In this document: in pieces, positions 1 to 8,298 of the stretch
Numbering within the stretch: the stretch's first letter is position 1
How the letters are laid out: each line of letters opens with the position of its first letter
NCBI GenBank assembly: GCA_002731575.1
Contig: PCCE01000058.1
Coordinates: forward strand, 1-52,065
Direction of reading: 5' to 3'
Length of the DNA: 52,065 nt
Source of the DNA: Gammaproteobacteria bacterium
GTDB taxonomy: Bacteria; Pseudomonadota; Gammaproteobacteria; Pseudomonadales; Azotimanducaceae
Made by a program: the position numbers and the translations under genes
Notes under the pieces: generated by a model
The model's input: the letters and a program-made list of their open reading frames with translations, nothing else
Told to the model about the DNA's origin: nothing
The model's database searches: none

Positions 1-130
1 CGTTCACTGCTGGTGAGTTGGTTGCCGGTACCTGCCAGACTTCCTCAAAACCCAGCATCTTGTAGAACGCCCTCGAGCGCTCATAGTCTGTACAGTTGAT
101 ATTCACATGAACCATGCCATCAATATTCAT
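1..130 (-). CDS. VOC (glyoxalase/dioxygenase fold) protein, N-terminal fragment
   Basis: The reverse strand starts with ATG at 130-128 and reads MNIDGMVHVNINCTDYERSR, then a segment with FYKMLGFEEV, before leaving the window. A beta strand with an H-x-N metal-ligand-like position, followed by a helix and an 'FY..LGF' motif, is the usual opening of a vicinal-oxygen-chelate module. Only about 43 residues are visible, so neither the second module nor the substrate can be judged. It lies 25 bp downstream of the SDR gene on the same strand and is probably co-transcribed with it. The VOC fold is fairly sure; the function is unknown. Confidence 0.75.
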   Translation of the reverse strand, partial: MNIDGMVHVNINCTDYERSRAFYKMLGFEEVWQVPATNSPAVN

Positions 131-155
131 TATCTACCCCCGTTTACCCACATCA

Positions 156-911
156 TCAAACCACGGTGTCGCCGTTATCGACCACCATTTCCGCGCCGTT
201 AATATGTTTTGACTGATCGCTAAGCAGAAACGTCACCATATTCGCAACATCGTCTGGCTCACCGACACCAAGTTTGCGCCGCAGCCGCTCTGGATCTTCG
301 GCAGCGTTAAGGTCCACATCCATTAGCTCACGCAGCGCCTCCTGCACCATGGGGGTGTTAATGCTACCGGGGTGTACCGAGTTGCAGCGAATACCATAGC
401 GCTGGCGGCGGCAGTGAATGGCAATGGCCTTAGTCATAGAACGTATACCGCCCTTAGCTGCGGAATAGGCCAGATAATCCGGAATGCCCACTAGGGCTGC
501 TGTCGACGACATGTTAACAATGGAACCGCCACCGCTTTCCTTCATCAGCCGTATGGCTGCCTGACAGCCAAAAAAAGTAGCATCCAAATGAATTGCCATA
601 GTGGTACGCCAAGTCGCCGTCGTAGTGTTTTCAATATCGGCAATGGGCGCAATGCCAGCGTTATTGACCAGGCCGTCTAAGCGCCCAAAGCGCGCCTGAA
701 TGTCATTCATGATCTCACCCCAGCGCTGCTCGTCAGCTACATCCTGATGCAAAAAGTCGGCGCCAAGCTCTTGTGCCAGCGCCGCACCACGCTCTTGATC
801 AATATCACTCATAATCACCCGGGCGCCCTGTGCCACCAGCATACGCACATCCGCAAGCCCCAAACCTGACGCGGCTCCAGTGACCAGCACCACACAATCT
901 TTTACGCTCAT
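156..911 (-). CDS. short-chain dehydrogenase/reductase (SDR), classical type
   Basis: This 251-residue protein has the full classical SDR layout. A TGAASGLG nucleotide-binding loop lies near residue 11, an acidic residue ends beta-2 (MSDID, favouring NAD over NADP), NNAG lies near residue 87, and the catalytic Ser and Tyr-x-x-x-Lys (YSAAK) lie near 137 and 150. A PGSINTPM segment follows the active site. It should oxidise an alcohol or reduce a ketone in the cytoplasm; the substrate cannot be read from sequence. A purine-rich ribosome site (GGGGGTGG) precedes the ATG. It is the first gene of a minus-strand pair with the VOC protein and is divergent from the GST gene. Confidence 0.93.
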   Translation of the reverse strand: MSVKDCVVLVTGAASGLGLADVRMLVAQGARVIMSDIDQERGAALAQELGADFLHQDVADEQRWGEIMNDIQARFGRLDGLVNNAGIAPIADIENTTTATWRTTMAIHLDATFFGCQAAIRLMKESGGGSIVNMSSTAALVGIPDYLAYSAAKGGIRSMTKAIAIHCRRQRYGIRCNSVHPGSINTPMVQEALRELMDVDLNAAEDPERLRRKLGVGEPDDVANMVTFLLSDQSKHINGAEMVVDNGDTVV

Positions 912-1022
912 ACCACCCCCTTTGTATTCTTAGCACACGCACTTGGTTATGGCGGCAAAGCGCAATGCCACGCCTCACACTCCACGTGCTATAAAGGCTT
1001 TCTATTCCAGCAGTGATCTTCG

Positions 1023-1637
1023 ATGAAACTCTACAGCTTTCCCAGTGCTCCTAACCCTCGCCGCGTGCTCATTTTTGCCGCAGAAAAACAGCTACAGATC
1101 GAAGTCGTCAATATCGACCTGCGCGGCGGTGAAACCAAGCGGCCAGAATTTCTGCAGAAAAACCCCAGCGGCAAAATTCCCGTGCTGGAACTGGTTGATG
1201 GTACCTGCATCGCGGAAACTGTCGCCATCTGCCGGTACTTGGAGAGTCTGGCGCCGGAACCTAACTTGTTTGGCCGCGACGCGCTGGAAATAGCCTTGAT
1301 CGAAGCCCACCACCGGCATATCGAATTTGAACTGCATACCAATATCGGCGCAGCTTGGGTGAATGGCCCCATTGTCGCCGCCGCGGGACTGGTAGAACCC
1401 ATTGAGGCACAGCGTCTGCGCGGAGCAGGCCTTACACGCAAATATTATCAGCGCATGGATAAGGAACTGGCAGAACGCAGCTTTGTCGCGGGCGAGCGCT
1501 TTACTGTCGCCGATATATCCGCCTTGTGTATGATCGACTTTGCAGCCGCCATGGTTGATCTGCAGCCAGACTCGTCGCTGGAACACCTATGGGCATGGCA
1601 CGAACGAGTCAGCCAACGCGCAAACGTCAATAACTGA
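1023..1637 (+). CDS. glutathione S-transferase family protein
   Basis: The 204-residue protein has a thioredoxin-like N-terminal domain beginning MKLYSFPSAPNPRRV. It carries the NPSGKIPVLE segment with the cis-proline of the glutathione site and the ETVAI motif that binds the gamma-glutamyl group. The C-terminal half is the usual helical domain with a GERFTVADI N-capping box. This is the general bacterial GST architecture; the reaction could be conjugation, isomerisation or reductive dehalogenation. It opens a plus-strand run (GST, flavoprotein, dgoK, dgoA, radical SAM) with gaps of about 30 bp or less, so co-transcription is likely. The C terminus is slightly short but ends on a normal TGA. 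Confidence 0.9.
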   Translation: MKLYSFPSAPNPRRVLIFAAEKQLQIEVVNIDLRGGETKRPEFLQKNPSGKIPVLELVDGTCIAETVAICRYLESLAPEPNLFGRDALEIALIEAHHRHIEFELHTNIGAAWVNGPIVAAAGLVEPIEAQRLRGAGLTRKYYQRMDKELAERSFVAGERFTVADISALCMIDFAAAMVDLQPDSSLEHLWAWHERVSQRANVNN

Positions 1638-1668
1638 GCCTCTCTAGCAACAAGGCGGGAGCCTATCC

Positions 1669-2853
1669 ATGAGCGAAATGCATTCGCCTGCTACGTCAGG
1701 GTCGTCTTCTTTGCCCCAAGAGCGTGAACACCTGTTGCACCACTTACTCAGCGGTGTCGAACAGATCGCCCCGATCATTACAGCACACAGGGCTGCCTCG
1801 GAGCAGGCCAGAACGTTGGCACCAGAAGTTGTGCAGGCCATGCGCGATGTCGGCCTGCTAACCATGAAAAGTCCGTGCGAAATCGGCGGCGGCGAGATTC
1901 ATCCTGTGGACCAAATGGAAGTTATCGAAGCGGTGGTCAAGCTCGATTCTGCGGCAGCTTGGTCCATGTTCATTGCTGCCACGGTGAGCGGTCGCGCCCT
2001 CAGTGCCCTGAGTGACGAGGCCGTAGCGGAGGCCTTTGCTGATGGCGACTTCCCCATTATGGCAGGTAGCTTGAAACCCGCGGGCTCAGCTACCCCAGTA
2101 GACGGCGGCTACCGCATCACCGGCCAGTGGGCTTGGGGTAGCGGCGTGCACCATGCCGACTACGTGATTGTCCCGGTACTTAAAGCCGACACTCGCGGAC
2201 TGATTACAGCCGTGGTGCCCCGCGCCAATGTGCGCGTGATCGACAACTGGTACTCATTGGGCATTAACGGCAGCGGTAGTTCGGATTATGCCTTAGACGA
2301 TGTCTTTGTGCCAGCGAGCTTTGTCAACGAGAGCCAGCAACAGCGACGTGGCGGTGCGGTTTACCGTATGGGCTATGGCTTCGCTGCCAATGAGCATGCC
2401 ATTTTCGCCTATGCGCTTGCACGACTGGCGCTAGATACCGTAGTGCAGTCCGCCCAAGCCAAGAAACGCGGCTATGGGGCTGGTACCAGTATCGCAGATC
2501 GAGAAATTTTTCAGCGTGCTGTCGCCGAGGGCGAACTAAGATTGCGCGCCACCAAGTTGCTTATGGTGGACATTTTAGAGCGGCTGTACGCGGCCAGCGC
2601 GGAGGCTGAAGCCCCTGTAGCGCTGCAGGCTGAAGCGCGAGCGGCCTCGGTACTGTGCACTGACGAAGCCATTGCTGTTACTAGTCAACTGTTTCGCTAT
2701 GCCGGAGGTAGCGCGGTAATGCTCGACGATCCGCTGCAGCGCATTCTACGCGACCTATACACTGCTCAGTCGCATTTGATGGTCAGTGATAGCGCCTATG
2801 AATCACTGGGCAAGTTACGGCTTGGGCTGACCGACAAAGCCCCGCTGCGTTAA
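1669..2853 (+). CDS. acyl-CoA dehydrogenase-fold flavin monooxygenase (HsaA/HpaB-like oxygenase component)
   Basis: The 394 residues match the acyl-CoA dehydrogenase fold with the type-2 C-terminal domain. The N-terminal helices contain a VVQAMRDVGLL segment, followed by AAWSMFIAATVSG, a beta domain with GQWAWGSGVHHADY, and a C-terminal bundle with RYAGGSAVMLDDPLQRILRD. In this branch (HsaA and group D flavin monooxygenases) the fold uses reduced FMN and O2 to hydroxylate substrates rather than dehydrogenating acyl-CoA. That assignment is from family resemblance. No flavin reductase partner is encoded nearby, so electrons would come from elsewhere. A GGCGGGAG ribosome site precedes the ATG. 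It sits 31 bp after the GST gene and 11 bp before dgoK. Confidence 0.85.
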   Translation: MSEMHSPATSGSSSLPQEREHLLHHLLSGVEQIAPIITAHRAASEQARTLAPEVVQAMRDVGLLTMKSPCEIGGGEIHPVDQMEVIEAVVKLDSAAAWSMFIAATVSGRALSALSDEAVAEAFADGDFPIMAGSLKPAGSATPVDGGYRITGQWAWGSGVHHADYVIVPVLKADTRGLITAVVPRANVRVIDNWYSLGINGSGSSDYALDDVFVPASFVNESQQQRRGGAVYRMGYGFAANEHAIFAYALARLALDTVVQSAQAKKRGYGAGTSIADREIFQRAVAEGELRLRATKLLMVDILERLYAASAEAEAPVALQAEARAASVLCTDEAIAVTSQLFRYAGGSAVMLDDPLQRILRDLYTAQSHLMVSDSAYESLGKLRLGLTDKAPLR

Positions 2854-2864
2854 AGCCAATTGCC

Positions 2865-3824
2865 GTGAATACTAATGCGGCAAAGCTGATCAGTGTGGAC
2901 TGGGGCACCAGTAACCTGCGCGCCTATCTGGTGGACGCCAACGGCGGTGTGATCGATAAGGTCCAGAACGATCAGGGTATACGCAACAGCAAGGCCGATT
3001 TTGCCAGCACACTGGCGGCGCTTATCGAGCCTTGGCAAGCAGATCAGCCAGCGCTAAATGTCATTCTTAGCGGCATGATCGGCAGCCCCAGCGGCTGGGT
3101 GGAGGTCCCGCACCTACCCTGCCCTGCCACATTGGCGGATCTAGCTGCACAGGCCACTGCCATCACCCACATAGGTAGCAACAGGGCCTACATTGTCCCC
3201 GGCTTGTCTGGGACCAATGCAGTCGGCGTAGCGGATATCATGCGCGGCGAAGAGCTGCAATATTTCGGTGCCGAGCACCTGCGACAGGCGCAAAACTTGC
3301 CTAGGCCAACCCTATGGTGCTTCCCCGGCACCCATAACAAATGGGTGCGCGCTCGCATGTCTATTGAATCCTTTGCCACCAGCATGGTGGGCGAGATGTT
3401 CGAGCTAATCCGCCAGCATTCACTGTTGGCAGTTTCGCTAACAGAAACGGTCCCTGCACCCACCACAACAGAAGCCCGGTCAACTACCCAATCAGCAGCC
3501 TTTGCCAAGGGCCTTGCCATGGCCAGCCAATCTGGTGGTCTGCTACATCATTTGTTCAGTGTGCGCACACTGCAGCTCAGCGGCGAGCATCACCTTAGCG
3601 AGGGTGAGGACTATCTCTCGGGCATTATGATCGGCCATGACATCTTGGCCCAATTGGGTAGCACGCCAAGCCATGTCGGCATTGTCGCCGCACCGCAGTT
3701 GGCTGGGAAATATGCCCAAGCTCTGGACTTACTGGGACATAGCAGCTTTTGTATCGACGCCGAACAGGCCACAACTGCAGGGGCATTACTGGTGGATAAA
3801 CGGCTTGCGACTGCTGGCTCATGA
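2865..3824 (+). CDS. dgoK: 2-dehydro-3-deoxygalactonokinase
   Basis: The 319-residue protein begins at a GTG and shows DgoK-family hallmarks: an ATP/phosphate loop DWGTSNLRAYLVD near residue 12, a GMIGSPSGWVEVPHLPCPA segment near 68, and PGTHNKWV near 155. It phosphorylates 2-keto-3-deoxygalactonate to its 6-phosphate in the De Ley-Doudoroff route of galactose/galactonate catabolism. It overlaps dgoA by 4 bp (ATGA), which implies translational coupling. Galactonate dehydratase (DgoD) and a DgoR-type regulator are not in the window. Family assignment is strong; the sugar (galactonate or a stereoisomer) is inferred. Confidence 0.94.
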   Translation: MNTNAAKLISVDWGTSNLRAYLVDANGGVIDKVQNDQGIRNSKADFASTLAALIEPWQADQPALNVILSGMIGSPSGWVEVPHLPCPATLADLAAQATAITHIGSNRAYIVPGLSGTNAVGVADIMRGEELQYFGAEHLRQAQNLPRPTLWCFPGTHNKWVRARMSIESFATSMVGEMFELIRQHSLLAVSLTETVPAPTTTEARSTTQSAAFAKGLAMASQSGGLLHHLFSVRTLQLSGEHHLSEGEDYLSGIMIGHDILAQLGSTPSHVGIVAAPQLAGKYAQALDLLGHSSFCIDAEQATTAGALLVDKRLATAGS

Positions 3825-4480
3825 ACAACGAAACCAAGGACGTTATGCACAACATTTTTCGCCACTACCTTGATGAAATGCCCCTTATCGCGATCTTGCG
3901 TGGTATCACGCCAGACCAATGCGAGAGCGTTGTTGAAGCGTTATTTGCTGCAGGTTTGCGTATCGTCGAAGTGCCGCTGAATTCGCCAGAGCCGCTTGAG
4001 AGCATTGAGCGCATTGCAGCTCGCTTTGGCGACAGCATGCTGATCGGTGCCGGTACGGTGCTGACAGTCGAGCAAGTCGGCCAAGTAGGCGACCACGGCG
4101 GTCGACTGATTGTCTCGCCAAACACCAACACCGAAGTCATTGAAGCAGCTGTGTCCGCGCAGATGGTGAGTATTCCCGGTGCCGCAACACCCTCTGAGGC
4201 TTTTACCGCTATCGCTGCTGGCGCCAATGCAATCAAAGTATTTCCGGCAGAGATGATTAGCCCGCAGATTCTAACCAGTTGGCGTTCTGTGATCCCCAAC
4301 ACAGTTGCCCTGCTTCCCGTTGGCGGCATTGACGGCAATAATATGACCGACTATTGGCAAGCGGGCGCGGACGGTTTTGGCCTTGGCAGTGCGCTGTACA
4401 AAGCTGGCCGCAGCCTTGGCGACGTCAGCGCCAATGCCACCAAGTTTGCTTGGACTGTAAGCGCCGCAAAGAAACCCTAA
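3821..4480 (+). CDS. dgoA: 2-dehydro-3-deoxy-6-phosphogalactonate aldolase (KDPGal/KDPG class I aldolase)
   Basis: The 219-residue protein is a class I KDPG/KDPGal aldolase. It shows AILRGI near residue 26, the catalytic glutamate in IVEVPLNSPEPLESI, GAGTVLTVEQV, SPNTN, and the Schiff-base lysine in AIKVFPAEM near residue 140, then PVGGI. It cleaves 2-keto-3-deoxy-6-phosphogalactonate to pyruvate and glyceraldehyde 3-phosphate, following DgoK. The ATG overlaps the dgoK stop; a second ATG at 3845 would also leave a complete enzyme. It is followed after 12 bp by the radical SAM gene in the same reading frame, separated by a TAA. Confidence 0.94.
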   Translation: MNNETKDVMHNIFRHYLDEMPLIAILRGITPDQCESVVEALFAAGLRIVEVPLNSPEPLESIERIAARFGDSMLIGAGTVLTVEQVGQVGDHGGRLIVSPNTNTEVIEAAVSAQMVSIPGAATPSEAFTAIAAGANAIKVFPAEMISPQILTSWRSVIPNTVALLPVGGIDGNNMTDYWQAGADGFGLGSALYKAGRSLGDVSANATKFAWTVSAAKKP

Positions 4481-4492
4481 CAAGGATATCTC

Positions 4493-5425
4493 ATCAGCCT
4501 GTATCAGCCTTTTAGCGATCCCACCCTTACCGCACTGGGCGAGCCACGCGCCCGAGTCGGACTGCAGGCGTTGAAAACACTTTGGTTAAACACCGGCACG
4601 CTATGCAATATCACCTGCGAAAACTGCTATATCGAGTCAAGCCCCGCGAACGATCGGCTAAGCTATCTAAGCCTCGATGAGGTCAACGGATTTTTGGGCG
4701 AGTTACGGCGCGATAGCTGGCCGACCGAAGAAATTGGCATCACCGGCGGCGAACCGTTTATGAATCCACATATTCTGCCCATCATGCAGGCCTGCCTACA
4801 GCGCGGCTATCGCCTGCTGGTTCTCACCAACGCCATGCGGCCAATGCTGCGACCGAAAATTCAGGCTGGGCTACTGGACTTAGCAAAGCAGTTCCCCTCA
4901 ATGCTCACCCTGCGCGTTTCCGTCGATCACTTTGATCCAAAAATCCATGAGCAGGAACGCGGTGCTGACTCTTGGCAGCCGATGATCCGTGGCTTGCGGT
5001 GGCTGCAGCAGAACGCCCTTACCTTTCATGTTGCAGGACGCACCCGTTGGGGTGAGAGCGAAGCTGCGCTGCGACAGGATTACCAGCAATTGTTTAGCGA
5101 GTTGGGGCTTAATGTTGACGCTCAAGACTCACAGGCGCTGGTACTGTTTCCCGAGATCGACCCCGCCGCAGAGGTACCGGAGATCACTTCAGCCTGCTGG
5201 GGCATTTTGGATGTGGAGCCAAATAATACGATGTGCGCAACCTCGCGCATGGTTGTAAAACACAAAGGCGCCTCTGCGCCAGCCGTCATGGCTTGCACAC
5301 TGCTGGCCTATGATGGGCAATTCAACCTTGGTGCCACATTGGCTCAAGCCAATCGTACGGTGCCACTAAATCATGCCAGCTGCGCAAAATTTTGTGTGCT
5401 AGGCGGCGGTTCCTGCAGCGGCTAA
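4493..5425 (+). CDS. radical SAM enzyme with extra C-terminal cysteines; apparent ATC (or CTG) start
   Basis: The core begins LWLNTGTLCNITCENCYIES, holding the CX3CX2C motif that binds the SAM-cleaving 4Fe-4S cluster. GITGGEPFMNP (the GGE motif) and LTNAMRPM follow. The C terminus ends SCAKFCVLGGGSCSG (CX3CX6C), suggesting an auxiliary cluster. The first standard start is TTG 4571, which leaves only 12 residues before the first cysteine. The frame stays open back to the dgoA stop and encodes protein-like sequence (SLYQPFSDPTLTALGEPRAR). An AAGGA site at 4482-4486 lies 6 nt before an in-frame ATC at 4493; a CTG is at 4499. I chose ATC; the conservative model is 4571-5425. The reaction is unknown. 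It converges on mtnP with a 21-bp gap. Confidence 0.82.
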   Translation: MSLYQPFSDPTLTALGEPRARVGLQALKTLWLNTGTLCNITCENCYIESSPANDRLSYLSLDEVNGFLGELRRDSWPTEEIGITGGEPFMNPHILPIMQACLQRGYRLLVLTNAMRPMLRPKIQAGLLDLAKQFPSMLTLRVSVDHFDPKIHEQERGADSWQPMIRGLRWLQQNALTFHVAGRTRWGESEAALRQDYQQLFSELGLNVDAQDSQALVLFPEIDPAAEVPEITSACWGILDVEPNNTMCATSRMVVKHKGASAPAVMACTLLAYDGQFNLGATLAQANRTVPLNHASCAKFCVLGGGSCSG

Positions 5426-5446
5426 GTGGTCATTCGTTGCACTGGC

Positions 5447-6295
5447 TTAGGCCCGCAGTACCGCCAACCATTGGCGCTGGGCATCCGACAAAGCATCGTC
5501 AACGGTTAGCACTGCCCCGGCCAATGCTGAGCGAATATCCGCTGGCGTATCGGTGAAGGGCTGTTGCAGTAGCTCTGCAAGCACACGCTGGGCCTTTGCT
5601 GTGGCACCTTGATAGGTGGCCATAAACGCCTCAACGCTGACATGCTGGGCTGGGTCATCCATCCAGCAGTCGTAGTCGGTTACCAAACAGATGGTGCAAT
5701 AGGCCAGTTGAGCTTCCCTGGCTAAAAACGCTTCGGGCACATTGGTCATGCCTACTAAGTCGCAGCCCGCAGCGTCGCGCAAAAAGAAACTTTCCGCTCG
5801 GGTCCCTAGTCTTGGTCCCTCAACACAGCCATAGGTTCTGTCCTGATGTATGTCCTCCCCACAGCGCTCCGCAGCCGCAACAACATCTGCGCTCAAACTT
5901 GGGCATGCGGGATAGGCGGTAGAAACATGGGCGGCCACCCCAGCACCAAAAAAACTGTATTCCCGTTTACCACGGGTATGGTCAAAGTATTGGGCGGCAA
6001 GGACCAACTGGCCCGGCATCAACTCTTGACGCAGGCTGCCTGCAGCGGAAATACCTAGGACTCGACGCGCGCCCAGTTGCTTGAGGGCAAAGATATTGGC
6101 TCGGTAATTCACCTCGCTAGGCAAAAAAACGTGGTTTATGCCATGCCGAGCCAGAAACAGCACGTCGAGACCATACAGACGCCCCTGCACAATGGGTGCA
6201 GACGGTGCACCGAATGGAGTGCTGATCCGGTGCTCCTGTTCTATCTGTAGTTCGCTCAGTTGGTACAGGCCTGAGCCGCCGATAATCGCCAACAT
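5447..6295 (-). CDS. mtnP: S-methyl-5'-thioadenosine phosphorylase
   Basis: The 282-residue protein is of the MTAP/PNP trimeric family. It shows the phosphate loop IIGGSGLY near residue 5, STPFGAPSAP, the RHG and VNYRANI segments, GPRLGTRAES, MTNVPEAFLAREA and TDYDCW near 215. The aspartates of TDYDCW are those that recognise 6-amino purines in MTAP, so adenosine-type substrates (MTA, possibly 5'-deoxyadenosine) are favoured over the thioinosine substrate of Pseudomonas-type enzymes. The enzyme releases adenine and methylthioribose 1-phosphate. An AGGAT site precedes the ATG. It converges on the radical SAM gene and is divergent from the BVMO gene. Confidence 0.9.
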   Translation of the reverse strand: MLAIIGGSGLYQLSELQIEQEHRISTPFGAPSAPIVQGRLYGLDVLFLARHGINHVFLPSEVNYRANIFALKQLGARRVLGISAAGSLRQELMPGQLVLAAQYFDHTRGKREYSFFGAGVAAHVSTAYPACPSLSADVVAAAERCGEDIHQDRTYGCVEGPRLGTRAESFFLRDAAGCDLVGMTNVPEAFLAREAQLAYCTICLVTDYDCWMDDPAQHVSVEAFMATYQGATAKAQRVLAELLQQPFTDTPADIRSALAGAVLTVDDALSDAQRQWLAVLRA

Positions 6296-6433
6296 ATTTT
6301 TGATCCTCAGTTGCGGCCAGCATATCCAGCCTGGCGCGCCAACGTAACCTCGCTAACAATGGTCTTGCAATTGGCAAATCGCAAAACTGTTAGAGCGTGT
6401 ATTATTATCGGCTTGTCACTGACGGGGAAGGAA
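6296..6433. promoter_or_regulatory. divergent mtnP / BVMO intergenic region
   Basis: This 138-bp gap separates divergent start codons, so promoters for both genes should lie here. A GGGGAAGGA ribosome site sits just before the BVMO ATG at 6434, which is why I prefer that start over the longer reading from 6311. An imperfect inverted repeat (TTGCAATTGGCAAATCGCAA, about 6364-6383) and AT-rich TATTATTA near 6400 could be an operator and a -10 box. This is by eye only. Confidence 0.35.
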
Positions 6434-8236
6434 ATGGCAGAACAACAATCGACAACAGACTTAGGCTTTGATCCAAACACGCTACGCGAAAAATACCGCG
6501 AAGAGCGTGACAAACGGCTGCGCGCCGACGGCAACGAACAATACTTCGAGGTCAAAGGCGACTTCTCCCACTACGTGGACGACCCCTATATTGAGTCCCG
6601 TATTGACCGTCAGCCCCTGACGGACCATGTGGACGTTATCGTGGTGGGTGGCGGCTTTGGTGGCCTACTCACTGGCGCAAGGCTTACCGAGGCTGGTGTT
6701 GGCAGCATCCGTATCATTGAAAAAGGCGGGGACTTTGGCGGCACTTGGTATTGGAACCGTTACCCCGGAGCAGCCTGCGACGTGGAGTCCTATGTATATC
6801 TGCCGCTTTGCGAGGAACTCGGCTTTGTGCCTAAGGAGAAATACACCCACGCGCCTGAAATTCTCGCCCACAGTCGCGCCATTGGTGAGAAATTCAATTT
6901 GTATGAGCACGCCTGCTTTCAAACCGAAGTAGAAGGCATGCAGTGGAGTGAAGCAGACCAACACTGGACTGTACGAACGAACCGCGGCGACGCTATGACG
7001 GCCAACTTTGTTTGTATGGCCAACGGACCCCTAAACCGACCCAAACTACCGGGCATCGAGGGCATCGATAGCTATAAAGGCCATACCTTTCATACCTCCC
7101 GCTGGGACTACGCCTATACTGGCGGCGGCCCAGATGGTGGCTTAACTAAATTGGCGGACAGGCGAGTTGGCGTTATCGGCACTGGGGCCACAGCGATTCA
7201 ATGTGTCCCGCATCTTGCCCGAGGAGCAAAGGAGCTTTATGTGTTCCAACGCACTCCGAGTTCGGTAGATGTGCGGGCGAACCGGCCCACTGACCCAGAA
7301 TGGTCCGCCAGCCTTGAGCCGGGCTGGCAACAGGCGCGCATGGACAACTTCAACACGCTAGTCTCCGGCGGCTTCGCCGATGAGGATTTGGTCAACGACG
7401 GCTGGACCGAAATCATTCGCAATCTGGCATCCATGGTGAACTTTCGCGGTCAGACTCTGTCGCCAGCGGAAGTTGCTGAAAAAATGGAGTTGGCCGACTT
7501 TCAGAAAATGGAGCAAATCCGCTCCAGAGCAGAAGAACTGGTTAACGACCCAAACACTGCTGAGTCCCTGAAGCCCTACTACCGACAGTTTTGTAAGCGA
7601 CCTTGTTTTAACGACGAGTACCTGCCTGCTTTCAACCAGCCCAATGTGCACCTAATTGATACCCAAGGCCGTGGTATCGACAAACTAACTGCCAAGGGCA
7701 TTGTCGCCAACGGTGAAGAGGTGGAACTAGACTGCATTATTTTCGCCACAGGATTCGAAGTGGGAACCGACTACACCCGTCGCTCCGGCTACGACCTTAT
7801 TGGCCGGGATGGCTTGAGCCTCAAAGAAAAATGGGCCGATGGCATGAAAACACTACACGGTCTACAAACCCGAGGCTTTCCGAACTGTTTCATTGTGCAG
7901 AGCGGCCAATCGGGCTTCACGGTGAGTTTCCCGCATGCCATGAACGAACAGGCCAAACACATTGCCTACATTCTCGGCGAGTGCGCTAAGGCGAAAGCCA
8001 AGGTGGTTGAAGTTACTGCCGAGGGCGAGCAGGCATGGGTGGAGGAGATTATCCGCATGTCGCGTTTCAGTGAGTCCTATCAATCTGCCTGCACCCCGGG
8101 CTACTACAACAATGAAGGCAAACCCAGTCAAAGAAGCAAACAGAACGGCTCCTACGGCGCGGGGCCGACTAAGTTCTTCAGGCTGATTAAGGCTTGGCGC
8201 GAAGAAGGCAGTATGCAGGGCCTTGAGATACGCTAA
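6434..8236 (+). CDS. flavin-containing Baeyer-Villiger monooxygenase
   Basis: The 600-residue protein has two Rossmann motifs, the FAD site VGGGFGG near residue 71 and the NADPH site GTGATA near 249. Between them is a BVMO-type fingerprint, YKGHTFHTSRWDY near 214-226, close to FxGxxxHxxxW(P/D). An N-terminal extension with LREKYREERDKRLRADG is typical of the cyclohexanone/steroid monooxygenase branch. Such enzymes insert oxygen beside a ketone to give an ester or lactone, using NADPH and O2. A paralogue lies at 50448-52065. The 641-residue reading from 6311 lacks a ribosome site, so ATG 6434 is used. It converges on the methyltransferase gene with a 62-bp gap. Substrate unknown. Confidence 0.93.
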   Translation: MAEQQSTTDLGFDPNTLREKYREERDKRLRADGNEQYFEVKGDFSHYVDDPYIESRIDRQPLTDHVDVIVVGGGFGGLLTGARLTEAGVGSIRIIEKGGDFGGTWYWNRYPGAACDVESYVYLPLCEELGFVPKEKYTHAPEILAHSRAIGEKFNLYEHACFQTEVEGMQWSEADQHWTVRTNRGDAMTANFVCMANGPLNRPKLPGIEGIDSYKGHTFHTSRWDYAYTGGGPDGGLTKLADRRVGVIGTGATAIQCVPHLARGAKELYVFQRTPSSVDVRANRPTDPEWSASLEPGWQQARMDNFNTLVSGGFADEDLVNDGWTEIIRNLASMVNFRGQTLSPAEVAEKMELADFQKMEQIRSRAEELVNDPNTAESLKPYYRQFCKRPCFNDEYLPAFNQPNVHLIDTQGRGIDKLTAKGIVANGEEVELDCIIFATGFEVGTDYTRRSGYDLIGRDGLSLKEKWADGMKTLHGLQTRGFPNCFIVQSGQSGFTVSFPHAMNEQAKHIAYILGECAKAKAKVVEVTAEGEQAWVEEIIRMSRFSESYQSACTPGYYNNEGKPSQRSKQNGSYGAGPTKFFRLIKAWREEGSMQGLEIR

Positions 8237-8298
8237 ACGCAAATGCTCATACTCCCTATGCGATGCCGGCGGGGTCTGGTGCCTGTGCAGCTAAATCC

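Noticed and set aside
7862-8242. 126-residue minus-strand frame at the BVMO 3' end
   Set aside because: Antisense to conserved BVMO C-terminal sequence; no site or motif.
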